From Acanthochromis polyacanthus (lineage: Eukaryota > Chordata > Actinopteri > Pomacentridae), in contig NC_067113.1 in NCBI RefSeq assembly GCF_021347895.1, positions 45,981,474-46,045,473 on the forward strand: DNA of 64,000 bases. The letters run 5' to 3'. A model generated the notes under the pieces. It was not told the DNA's origin. It saw only the letters and a list, made by a program, of their open reading frames with translations, and ran no database searches. Of this stretch, positions 12,766-23,515 are shown one piece after another. Each line of letters opens with the position of its first letter. Within the stretch, counting starts at the first letter, position 1. The position numbers and the translations under genes are program-made.

Positions 12766-13005
12766 CTTTTTAAGGATGGTCATATGCATCTCTGCCAAAT
12801 TTGCTGCAACAGAATTTGCAGCATGAAAACTTTGCATCCTCTTTAGTCACACTTGTACAATGGTTGACTTCTTTGTTGTATTTGCCACACTTTGCAAACA
12901 TTTAAAAAAATGCCAATAGGTTGCATTTTAACAACAGATAAAGCCTGGTTCTTGAACTAAGGACCTCTAGGGTAGAAACCCTAATTAGTTAGCTAAAAAT
13001 ACTAA

Positions 13006-13430
13006 TAAGAGAAAATGAGATAAGCCTTTATTAATCCAAAAAAATTTGGGGAGGCAGAGCAGCAAAGGAGTCGGTGCACAAAAACACAGGGACATTAGTA
13101 GAAAGCTCAGAAAATAAAGAGGGTATATAAATTTAAAATAAATAAATACACGAGAAATACACATTAAAAATAACAAATAAATAAGAAACAAGACATAGCC
13201 AATAAAAATAAATACGATACTAGATATACATAAAAAATAAACACACACAACAAAAAATAAGCAAGAAAAATACAATAAAAACTAATAAATAAACAAGAAG
13301 CTACAGACATGCATTATACATCAATAAATGAAGAAAAATACGTAAAGGATAAACTACAAATATACAGTAAAAATAAATAAATAAACAAAAATCTGTCATA
13401 AGTACTCTTGATTCTTCTATTATGCAAGAA
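13006..13430 (-). repeat. Degraded LINE-type 3' region with AAATA-rich tail
   Basis: It begins 'gagataagcctttattaatcc' and continues 'gcagagcagcaaaggag', then some 300 bp of AAATAAATA-rich sequence. The opening is the reverse of a familiar fish LINE tail ('ttattagtcccacaa...gcagcaaag'). The AT-rich remainder gives one stretched hydrophobic ORF that I do not accept. Confidence 0.4.
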
Positions 13431-14899
13431 TTCAGGCGTAGTACATTTTTATCAGTGCGGAAAATAATAATATTGCATCAGATATTCTATATGTGGCAAA
13501 ACACTGATGTTGCACAGACTACTGTTATTGCCTCAGAAAAAATATGAGGTTGTACAGAGTATTTTAAAAGTTTAAATGCACTGATGTGATGCATCAAAGT
13601 GAAATAGGACAGCTTTTTCTTTGTACAGATGTTGAAAAAGCTGAATTAAGGTACAAAATTAGGCACAACAACAGAAAAGTTGATAATACCACTTATGTAA
13701 CTCATGCTGTCCACTCTGGTTTTGTTTTGGAGAGTCAGACCCTTGTGTGTGGGTGCTGTTTCCTATCAGGAGATGATACAATTACAGAGGATCAGGTGTT
13801 TCCTGTCTTCACCATTTGATTAGAACTGCTTCACCTGCAGAGTAATCAAACCACATACAAACACGCTCACATACGAAACAAGGCGCAGCAAATCAGAGCT
13901 AGTTTAGCTGAAGCCTCTTTCCAAACACTCTGTCCCTCTTTGGCAGCATAAATAAACCCATCACCCATCTCTTCCTGGAAAACACTCTCATGCGTAATTG
14001 TTAAAATTCTCCCACTGCAGCTTGTCCTCTTTTGCCTTCTCACCTCTTTCGTCTCCTCTCGATTTATCTTTTGCTCTCTATCTCACAAACACAAACTCTC
14101 CTCTGCAGCCCGGGGGATGAGGTCGGGTGATTTCAAGGTGTTTGGGAGCAAATCATCCATGTTTACTGGCTCCACCGCACCAGGTCTAAGGCTTTACTTA
14201 AAGGTCCGGAGGCTGATGTCCACTTCAGGGAGGTGGCTGTGGAGAGATTTAGTGGGATCATTTCGAGGAAGGGAGAAGCCACTGCAGAATTACAGGAGAA
14301 TCTGACAAAGGAGGATGCTTTGCAGGGAAATGGACACATTACCTGCTTCAGTTCCATCTGATCTTCTCCTTAGGTTACTTTCAATATAATTCATTTATTA
14401 GTCTTGCATTTTCAAAGCAGAAAAAAAGCACCTGCAGTCACAGTGCGAAGACTAACTTAAAGCAAATGCACTTCTGTGTGATTTCACCTGAGCAGAAAAG
14501 TTGCCAGCTTGTTTTTTTTTTTTGATGTGTAAATTTCTCCTCTTGGCGTCCTCGAGAGCTTCACAGTTATCCAACAACCATCTGTCTTTGAGTGAGATAT
14601 GGGCAAACCAATGTTCGGCAGCGAGGACAACCTTGAGACCAACATGCCTGATGTTGTGATGCTCTAACGAAGGCTACGTAGTCAGCTGAGGACACAAAGA
14701 CGTGAGTTATCGCTTTCATACGCAGAGGGAGGAGGAAGTGAAGGTGGAAATGAGTTACAGACTTGAACTCCCCTCCTGTCGCGGCTCATTTTCATCTCCA
14801 AATTACCTAGCCTGGTCTCCGTACGTAATATCTGTAAATCACAGCATGAGAAGAAATTATTTTGCTATTTCCAAAGGGCAAAGAAGCCAAAGCGGTGAA
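13431..14899. other. Intergenic; stop-poor patch at 14117-14361
   Basis: Around 14117-14361 three frames (two plus, one minus) stay open together, preceded by a pyrimidine tract and CTGCAG at about 14103-14108 that could serve as an acceptor. I recognise none of the products, and openness in three frames points to composition. The rest shows nothing. Confidence 0.4.
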
Positions 14900-15310
14900 T
14901 AACAAGATATGAGATCAAAGAGAACCAAAAGACTAATTAGAAAGCATCAATGATGAGTTGCGAGGGTCTCGGGCTCATGACCACCCGTCCAGAGGTTAAT
15001 AGATAAAGGGAAGCTCGTCCCACTGACATCCCATTGACACTGATGCTCGCTGTCTCTGAATATGCAATGAGATGTCATATTCATGAGCTCCCCCGCTTTG
15101 ACAAAATGGAAACAGATGATCTAAATTACCTTTACAAGCTCCATCATCCTGCCGAGTGGACAGGCTTCCTTACAGTCGCCTCCACGAGGGCCTCAGTCAG
15201 TAAGCAGGCCCCCCTTTTGATGCCAAGAGTTGTTTTTTCAGGACATCACACCAGATTTCCCTTGTCAAGAGCTGTTGTCATAGCGACTCATTGACTGGCT
15301 GAGAGGAGCG
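14900..15310. other. Possible conserved noncoding block
   Basis: Complex sequence with ACTAATTAG (about 14931-14939), TATGCAAT (15061-15068) and CATATTCATGA (about 15076-15086), a homeodomain- and POU-like vocabulary. It carries no simple repeats. Conservation is untested. Confidence 0.32.
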
Positions 15311-16239
15311 CTCGCTCTCATTGGATGTGGTTAACATTTTATGACTGAGTGAAGGAGGCAGTGTGACAGTGAAGACTTATGATTTGGTTCATTGTATTCT
15401 GCGACAGACATTTCCTGGCACCTGAAATAGCACATCAGCTTGAGGTTTTTTTCTTGTTCTAGGCAATACATTTTCCTGGGTGCAGCACATTCTGCTGTGA
15501 GGAAGAAGCACCTCATCAACCCTGTTTTCATAATGTGATTATCTTTGTTGATTAATGCACAACATACAAGATATGCTCCTCAGTTTGCATATTAGTCTGG
15601 GAAATGCAAATCAACTGGCTGTACAATTGCGTAAACTTTGTTTCAACCTTGTCTTTTATCTCTCAGCATCCAGCATAAACATAGTTTTAGACTGTAGCTT
15701 GGAATAATTTCGAAGAATTATCTGCCATAATGGGGGATAACAATAGATCAGTGTGTTGCTACAATGCCATGATTTTTGCAAAGAAAGGTTGCCATTCGAG
15801 GTATGCATAAAAGTAGCATTAATACAGCAGCGTCCTTAGCAGGGAATGAGGTCACTGCCGATGTAGTCACACCTACATGTTAATGCCTGCTGGTGCATGT
15901 GAGTCCCTCCCATTGAAACTGTTGCAACTAAGTGTGATCTCCTGTAACATATTTGAAAAGCAATTTTGCAACATAGCTTTCAGCCATTGCCCTAAAAATC
16001 CCCAAACTTGGCATTTTACAAAGTATTTTATTTATGTTCTTGTCTAATTTATGGGCATTTATTCTATTTCAGTTCAGTGTGAGAGTCTCGACTGCTGTTT
16101 TGACGCTCTTCTCTGCTACTTTTTCTCCACACTTGAATACCAATGCACACATTTATACAACAGAATTTTGCTGTCCAGTGGCCTTATGGTAATACAGAAT
16201 ATTTTAAATATATTGGACATAATGTCTCATTGAGAGATG
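15311..16239. other. Intergenic, nothing recognised
   Basis: No gene, hairpin or known repeat noticed. Confidence 0.5.
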
Positions 16240-16585
16240 TTTTAACAGTTAGTCCTGGGATGTGAAATATGACGGTGAGGCAGTGGCAGGTTTTATTAAA
16301 GTTCAGTTCAGTGACGGCTCTTTGCTAGAAACTGTTTTTTATCCTGGAAGTGCGAGCTCTCAAGTCTCTGTAGTGCCTGTTAGATGGCAACAGAGAGAAG
16401 AGGTGATAACAGGGGTCAGTTTCATCCTCCAGAATGTTTTTGGCTCTATGGAAACAGTGTGATCTGAGGACATCCTCCAGTGTGGGCAGGGAGAGTCCGG
16501 TTGTTTTCTGGCATGCATTTATGACTCTCTTTTCTTGTGTACAGTTTGCATTCTGTGCTGTAGCAAGTGTATTCTCAATTTCACT
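16240..16585. repeat. Possible dispersed repeat remnant
   Basis: The stretch 'ctctgtagtgcctgttagatggcaacagagagaag' followed by 'gtgtgatctgaggacatcctcc' resembles a recurrent fish repeat ('...tgtagcgcctgccagatggcagcaggg'). The resemblance is from memory and partial; family unknown. Confidence 0.35.
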
Positions 16586-16599
16586 GTACTTAAAGACCT

Positions 16600-16974
16600 A
16601 GAACAACTGCACAAGCAGGTTTTTTATTTTTTTGAGAATCCATTAAAAGTAGAGCTGCTGTTGTGGTTCGTCTACACATCTGCTCCAGTCCGACAAATAG
16701 TGTAAACAGACACATATGGAGCGGAGCAGACATGAACAGAAAAGGAGAGTTTTTTGGTCTGAAATGCCGGTGCTCTAGTGGCATCCACTCTTTCTGAAAG
16801 GCTGTGTCATAAATTATATTCAAGTGTACATCCAAGCAGGCCCTTTTAATTATGTTTTCCCATTTATTTAATAGATACACTAAAATATGCAATCATAGAT
16901 ACCGAAATATAATGATGATTGTTATTTATACAGTAAAAACCAGACTAATAAACTGTACCATTGATATATGGACA
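16600..16974. other. Intergenic, nothing recognised
   Basis: AT-rich sequence with no identifiable feature. Confidence 0.5.
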
Positions 16975-17688
16975 TGCAGCCATGAGCAGAAGTTTACATA
17001 CACTTGTTAAGACTGTGTATATCATAGCAGTCTTGGGTTTCCAATCACTCCTATAACTATGAATTTTCCCTGATGAGAAGATTTAACCCTTGTGTCATCA
17101 TGCGGGGTCAAATTGACTCCGTTTTCAAATTTGAAAATGTGTGAAAAAAAATGCTTGATTTTTTATGTGAATGTTCTTAAAAATATATTAGAAGTTTTAC
17201 TGATATGTATGTAATCACTTTAGATATTTTTAAGATTTTTTTGAAAGATTTTTATTCATTTTTAATTTTTTTACTATACTTAAAGAATTTTCCTGCCAAA
17301 TTTGGGGGATTTTTTTTTTAAATAAAACTTTTAAGGAGACCTTTTAAGGAATTATTGGAATTTTCTTCCTGAAGGCTTTGCAATTTTTCAGAAATTTGGG
17401 GGATTTTTTTGGTGAATTTTTTTTTCTTTCAGGCAAGGAAACAATATTTTTTGGTGCCCGTAAATGAGGACAACAGGAGGGTTAAAAACATGCATCTTTT
17501 CACAAAAAAGTTTTTAAAAAATCATGCATTTTAGTTCTTTCATAGAATTATTTAGTGTCCTTTGGACATCTGCAGATTCACAAATAAACACACAGCAACT
17601 TGAATTGTTAGTTTTGGTGATGCAGAAAGTTGTGTTAATCAAGTTTTCTTTTTCGCAAGAGTATGTAAACTTTTCTTCACGGCTGTAA
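16972..17688. mobile_element. Tc1/mariner-type MITE, interrupted by a TTAA MITE
   Basis: The left end reads GCAGCCATGAGCAGAAGTTT then ACATACAC; the right end, reverse-complemented, reads ACAGCCGTGAAGAAAAGTTT then ACATACTC. These are diverged inverted ends with the AGTTTACATAC core of Tc1-like fish elements. There is no ORF. The interior is split by the TTAA element at 17083-17485, leaving about 310 bp of host element. Confidence 0.65.
17083..17485 (+). mobile_element. TTAA-flanked MITE, copy 2 (nested)
   Basis: It begins TTAACCCTTGTGTCATC, ends GACAACAGGAGGGTTAA, and shares TATTAGAAGTTTTACTGATA (17186-17205) with copy 1 read in reverse. It carries a GGGTCAAATTGAC-like motif after the left end, as copy 1 does near its right end (GGGTCAGTTTTGACCC). 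No ORF. Confidence 0.75.
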
Positions 17689-18594
17689 GAGAAGGTCAGA
17701 TGGGTCCGTTAGATCTTGCGACTCGTTAAGTAGACGGTCAACATGTGAAGTCTGAAAAGACGCTTTGATAAAGATGTCCTGTGAGCAATGGCCTCAATGT
17801 TCAGATCACAAGATTTACCCCAAATGATCACACAGGATGTGGTGATGAAGCTAATAATAGGAGGTGAGAATCAGATGATAATCAGACTTCAGGGAAGCCT
17901 GTGATGCACATTAGGCAGGGTTACAAAAATCTTATGTAAGGTGATGCTTTCTGTGACAACTTCAGCTCCAACTCCATTTGGCTTCAATAAATCTACAATG
18001 GACTAAAGATCAAACTCTTTTACTCTTCTTCTTAAATGCGTTATGATTATTTGGTGTTAGAGTACTTCAAGGAGTTTGGTAGTCAGATGAGAAAATCACC
18101 ACAAAAGTTGCACACACAGCCCTTTATATAATGAATTTCTTTCAGTACATCAAACCACCCTGATAGTTTCAGCTCCTCACTGATCTCTGTGACACGTGTT
18201 GGCTGTAACTGGACTTCATCCGCTGAATCGTGCATCTCAATTCTCCAATCTCTCCCAGATTCTATCAGAGAGTTTGCGAACAAACTCGCTGCCCTTGTTT
18301 TTAACCTTGAGCCCACGGAGACATGACTCTGCTTGCGCTAAAATAGCACTGGTTCACTCACAGTTGCTGCTAAATAATTCTATTTGTGAGGCTTGTATAG
18401 CCATGAACGCACTTGTTAAAGCTGGGTCAAGGAGTTTAAATACAGTGGTAGTGGTGTAAACCAAGAAAAAAGGCTTTTCATGTTGAAAGACATGCAAAAA
18501 TATAATGTAGCTGTAACAAATATGGCACTAATTGGTTGAAAACTTTGATCTGGATGATTTTGAACATTATGAAATGGGTTTAGATGCTTTTATA
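17689..18594. other. Intergenic with one unusual minus-strand open frame
   Basis: A minus-strand frame from about 18336 to 18083 has a protein-like composition (for example SGRDWRIEMHDSADEVQLQP, then EISEELKLSGWFDVLKEIHY). I cannot assign it to a family; it has no ATG near its start and no clear splice sites. It could be a decayed mobile-element or gene fragment. Nothing else stands out. Confidence 0.35.
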
Positions 18595-18955
18595 TATCCA
18601 TCCATCTATACACTGCTTAATCCTCATTATGGTGGCAGGGGGCTGGAGTCTATCTCAGCTGAGTTAGGGTGAAGGCAGGGGACATTCTGGACAGGTTGGA
18701 GTCTATCACAGGGCTACACATGGAGACAAACAATCACATTCACATTCACACCTGCAGACAATTTAGAATCACCAGTTAACCTCAGCATGGTTTTGGACTG
18801 TGGGAGGAAGCTGGAGAACCTGGTGAAAACACACACATGCACAGGGAGAACATGCAAACTTCACACAGAAATACCAAGATGCAAACCGGGGATCTTCTAG
18901 CTGTGAGGCGACAGTGCTAATCACCATCCGCTGTGCAGCCCGTGCTTCCATATAT
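18595..18955 (+). repeat. Dispersed vertebrate repeat (~360 bp), copy A
   Basis: It contains 'ccatccatctatacactgct', 'ggagtctatcacagggctac', 'ttttggactgtgggaggaag', 'cagggagaacatgcaaactt' and 'gtgaggcgacagtgctaatc', a very common fish repeat ending 'gtgaggcgacagtgctaaccac'. A second, more damaged copy lies at 34925-35235 in the same orientation. The parent family is not certain. Confidence 0.7.
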
Positions 18956-20361
18956 AATCTATATATATATATATTATTAGTCTTTATATTGTGGCTCAAT
19001 GGGAGTATTTGCGTCAACAAAGTCACCTCTGTACAGAAAGGCCTCGTCACCATGGCAACTGAGCACCTGGGAGTTGAGTTTTTTTGCACAACTTCTGAAA
19101 AACATCTGATTTTAAACTGTTCAGAACAACATGTGAGAAAGCCTGTGTGACACTGACATCACCCAGACTCACGCTTCACTCCAACTGCACAAAATAATGC
19201 TCCCAGTGCTTTATTTAGTCTTTTATTGTCAGATTTTTGTCATTTATTCATCAAACCTGTCTATATAAAGCATACCGTTGTACATTTAAATGCCATTGTG
19301 CAATCGCATTCCAACAATAATCAGCTGTCTGTTTGATTGGCACAGTCATTACAGCATCATTATATGATTTATAGATGTAGTTAATGCACAACAGACTGAT
19401 GCTCAAGTGACACCGATGCAATTTCCAATTAGCATAATACATCTGGTTTAAAGTGTCCAGTGAATTTCCTCCGTATTAGTGTCTAATGAGTTATGATAAT
19501 GACTATTTTCCTATTTTCTGCAAGCAGATGTGAGCTGCTGTCTCTTTGCATCATTTTTTCTCCTCTTGGCTGTTTTTGACGCACAAGATATTCTCAACCA
19601 GACGGTATTATGCATGTGAACAAAAAGTACCAAATAAAAAACAAGCAGATCACTTAGGTTTTTCCTTGGCAGACTTTTTTGCTGTTTGAATTTGCGTGTG
19701 TATATATGTAAGCTTTTTTATTTCTATTTTATGCTGCGTTTGTTTCGGGCCGACTTGTGCAAGCACCTGGAATCCATTATTTCTGTGAATTTTCTCAACT
19801 GCTGGACAGTTTATCTGAGAAAGTCTTTACTTTGCATCTTTAAGACTGACACAGTGCTGACCCTGGTGCCTATTATTTGCTGAGCGTCGTAACGTTCTGC
19901 AGTGTTTATTAGCCCGCTTATCAAAATCTGAAGCCCTTAAAAAAGAAAATTGGCAGAAAAGCCTTAGATCTGTCCTCAGTTCCCCTCCTCCTCCAGAAGC
20001 AAGTAGTGAAATGGACACATAGCATCGCATTGCATCACGTCAAAACTGATGTCTGCAACCAACTAATATATAAATATTGTTTCTGTAACAAAGTGCTATG
20101 TCTTCTCCTGTGCAAGGACGCAAGTTTCTTCTTTTTCGTGGGTGTTTGTTGTACAGGAGTCATCATAAATTTATTTTTTTAAAAAACATTCTCAGAGTGC
20201 TAATTAGTGCCAACGTTCCCAGTTTTACATTAATCTACATATTGCTTACTTTTAAAGTGAAAGTGTTGCATGTAACATCTGCAGTGGCCACATCTGTTCT
20301 CATTTACAAGATAGTTGCTTGTAAACTTGTGCTAACAAGTTGTATAACTGTATCTCATTAA
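18956..20361. other. Intergenic, nothing recognised
   Basis: A short (TA)n run lies at 18958-18974. No gene-like ORF or named repeat. Confidence 0.5.
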
Positions 20362-21540
20362 TTTGTCATAGTCTTGGATTTTGTTCTGTTTATTTCCCAT
20401 TTTAATTTGACATTTACAGTCCTTGGCTGAATCCCAAACCGCCCCCTGCACACTCCCCCTCCACTACCGAGTGTCACTCCAAAAGAAGTCACACTCGCAG
20501 CTGTGGAGGGCACTTTAATTGAAGGGGGAGAGTATAAATACGATCGTCAGGAATGGGACGCCCTGTCGCCTCACCGGAAAACGGAAAACGTCATCGCCAT
20601 GGTAACACAAAGACGCCTACTGTGCATGGCTGTAGCGCTGTGGCACAGGTTGCAGGCAATGATGTAGGGACTACATTCTGCTTCAAATAATTTGAAGTCA
20701 TCCCACATGTTTTCCAATCCTATTATCTGGGATTTCAAATCCAACAAATGAATGAATAAATGAATTCTGTCAGTTGTGTTCAAATTTTAAGGTGTCAGGG
20801 GGTGCACAATTAAGTCAAACGTCAGCAGAGAAGAAGATTTGATTCTTTTGTTTTATCTTTTTTCACCACTGTTTTTGTGATGTTCTGTCAGTGTGAAAAA
20901 GGCGTGAGAGAAATAAAGGACGCATGTGGAACTTACATCGATATGTTGTTTCCTCCTCCATTTCGACGTTGCACTTCCTGAAAAAGTTGTCGAGAGTGAG
21001 CATCGATGCAGACTCGCTATTTAAGGGCTGAACAGTCCACGCTCCCTCCGCACTACGCGGTTTGGGACGGTCCTTAATATGGAGGACCCTCCGCGGGAAC
21101 GCGCAAACGGAGGGGTAGTGTGTAGGGATAGTGTGTAGGGGGCGGTTTGGGATTCAGCCTTTGTGTGTCTCTTGTTTTACCTCCTCCCTTTGTCTCTGTT
21201 TCCCTCCTCTTTTGATTGCCCTAATTGCTTTCACCTGTGTCTCGTCAATCACATGCGTCTTGTCTCCCCAGTCAGTTTTGAGTGTGAAAATAGTCTTGTC
21301 TTTTACTCTGTCTTTGTCATTTTGTCCTCCTGTTTGTCCTCCTGTTTTGTCTTCACACATTGTTTCAAGTGATTTTCTCTGTCAGTTCCTAGTCAGTACA
21401 TCTGAAATCAGCTGTTTCTCGCTTCTGTTTGGTGCACCATTTAGGATTTTTTTTTTGGTGTTGCATTCCGTTTCCTTGGGATTAGTTTCTTTTAAATTCT
21501 CTTTAGACTTTTAGTTTTATTTTCTTGTATCATCAGATGC
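20362..21540 (+). mobile_element. LTR-like relic interrupted by a MITE
   Basis: The left piece opens 'tgtcatagtcttggattttg'. The right piece after the MITE runs 'tcttttgattgccctaattg', 'ctttcacctgtgtctcgtca' and T/C-rich sequence to about 21540. Both are typical of fish Gypsy-type LTRs and would be continuous if the 735-bp element were removed. The right boundary is not defined. Confidence 0.4.
20425..21159. mobile_element. Non-autonomous DNA element with 30-bp terminal inverted repeats
   Basis: The left end GGCTGAATCCCAAACCGCCC (20425 on) and the reverse complement of the right end (21159 backwards) agree at 29 of 30 positions. The ends are GC-rich and the centre is mixed. A TATAAATA occurs at 20533-20540. 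I could not find a clean target duplication, so the superfamily is open (hAT or PIF/Harbinger are candidates). The only long frame (20571-20783 minus) shows no recognisable transposase motif. Confidence 0.8.
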
Positions 21541-23204
21541 CTTTTATGGTTCCCCTGCCAGAAGGTGTGTTGTATCATTTTTGATCATCCTCTTGACAGC
21601 ATTAAGTGGTAACATCAAAGACGTATCTTGGGAATGTGCTTTTTCTTTAGGTTGCCAAATATTAGCTGGAAATTGTTGCCATAAGCTACAGACTTGGTGA
21701 GGCTACACCTACAAAACTCTTCAGTGCATTTACTTAATTTTTTTTGAACAAAACCTGTCATCTGGTTTGAAAGGCTTCTTATCCTTGAAAATGTCCTAAA
21801 AAATTCACCACTTGTCAGAGCTACACACTGTTAAAACAGAAAAATTATTGTTGGATTTTCAACAATCCTTGAACCAATAAACTGTATTGGGCAACTTGAC
21901 CAAATCTCTGTTTAAAATTGTGATATTTCTTCCAAATCATTTTATTGTACATGTCTCATTTTAAAAAAAAAAACTGCCAAAAATAAAGCCTTTGCTCCTC
22001 ATTGCAACAATAAAGCTATGAGTAATTTAGCTATGTCCAACATTCAAAAATTCAAGGATTTTTCAAGGAGAACTACAATCTGTTTTATTCAGAGCAGAAA
22101 GGAGACAAGTAGAGAACAGATGTAAGTGGTACAATATCTACTGTAGGTGCAGGCACTAGTTTTTCAGTATTGGTAACACCTATTCACAGTTCTCCTCGAA
22201 AAATATTTTACATTTTGGTCCCAAGTGTTTTGCAAAAAAATAATCAAAGAAATGTCCCCCAAACAGATGTAGTTCTCTCTACTTCGACTAATGTTTGTGC
22301 TGTTTCCATAGAGGTACAGGACTTTATATCACAGTAAAAAATGAGCCTATAGTGAGGAAAAATGTGATAGGAATCAAAAGTACCCAGAAACTGCTTGGGG
22401 TTAAACAGTGTATGAGCAAGAATGAGTTCTTTGTTCTCCAAAAATCAACAAAAGAAGTCTCGTAGGTGGACCTCATGATGACCCCTTTTACTTCAGCACC
22501 GACAAATCAGAGTGCTTGGAAAAATTGGTTTTAAGTAAATAACTTTCTTCACATTTATGCAAATGATTTGACTTGGGGCCAGTCGAGACGAGCTGTAAAC
22601 AGAACACAGACACCACCTTGTAGGATGATACAGCAAACAGTTGCTAATTAATATGTTGAGCATATAAGGAGGAACATTACTATTTATTTAAATCACATGA
22701 CCACCTGACCCAGCTTTTTGCTCTGTTTTGTTCTCCACCAACCTATTCTTATCTTAGCTTAAGGTGTTTGTTGTCATTAGTCAGTCGCTTACTTTTTGCA
22801 AGTTCATGTACAGATGGTCCCCCAAATTCTTTTTTTTATTACTAAAAGCAGCTGCTTCTTCCATCTGAAAAAACGCAGACAAGAGAGGCGGAATAGATTC
22901 AAACAGTGAAGCTGCAGGCCATAGAAAACAGTTAGTTTCATTCTGTTGGTGTAACGCTGTACGTTCCCATTTCATATAAACAGTCATCTTGATCTATTCC
23001 CAGTATAAAAATACTGATTTTAGCAGCTTTAACTTACTCTAAATGTTCTATATATTTTACTTTTGAATGTTTTTCATCACCAAATCTAATTTCTATCTGC
23101 ATGCATTTCTTCAAGGAGAGGTTTTATGATCATGAAGACTGTTCCATTCTAAGGGGTGTGTGTGTAGGTAGGTTCTCCTTTCTCTTTTCTCTTCTTTTCT
23201 TTTT
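21541..23204. other. Intergenic, nothing recognised
   Basis: AT-rich sequence with an A run at 21963-21972. No gene seen. Confidence 0.5.
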
Positions 23205-23515
23205 TTTTTAGATTACACCCAGTGGGAGTGGCCAAGTGCACCTGTGGCTCCTTGACAATCAGCTGGGAAGCTTTATAGCTCAGCCACTCTGATCAGTGTT
23301 GCTTTTTGGGCCAGATCTGCTGCTGGAGTGCTGTGTTGGTGACTGGAGTTGTGCTTCAAGAATTGTGACACAGTGAGATCAATTATTTCTAATTAAGAAA
23401 CTCATGTCGTGTTGGATTTTGGATTTCTGTTTCCGTGTAAATAAAATAATTTTTCCGCCTTACGGTCAGTTTTCCTGCCTCTTTACCAGGTTTTCTTCGT
23501 ATTTGTTACTCCCCC
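23205..23515 (+). repeat. Possible LTR or retro-element relic
   Basis: GC-balanced sequence with 'tttatagctcagccactctg', a polyadenylation-like AATAAAATAA (23440-23449) and the T/C-rich 'ttttcctgcctctttaccag'. The order resembles the second half of a fish LTR. No defined ends. Confidence 0.3.

Noticed and set aside
12985..13275. Minus frame resembling a multi-pass membrane peptide
   Set aside because: It reads the complement of AAATA-rich repeat sequence.
14117..14361. Possible exon after a pyrimidine tract and CTGCAG
   Set aside because: Two plus frames and one minus frame are open together, none matches a known family, and there is no donor that fits. Compositional openness is the simpler reading.
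20533..20540. TATAAATA as a gene promoter
   Set aside because: It sits inside a 735-bp mobile element with no gene downstream; at most an element-borne signal.
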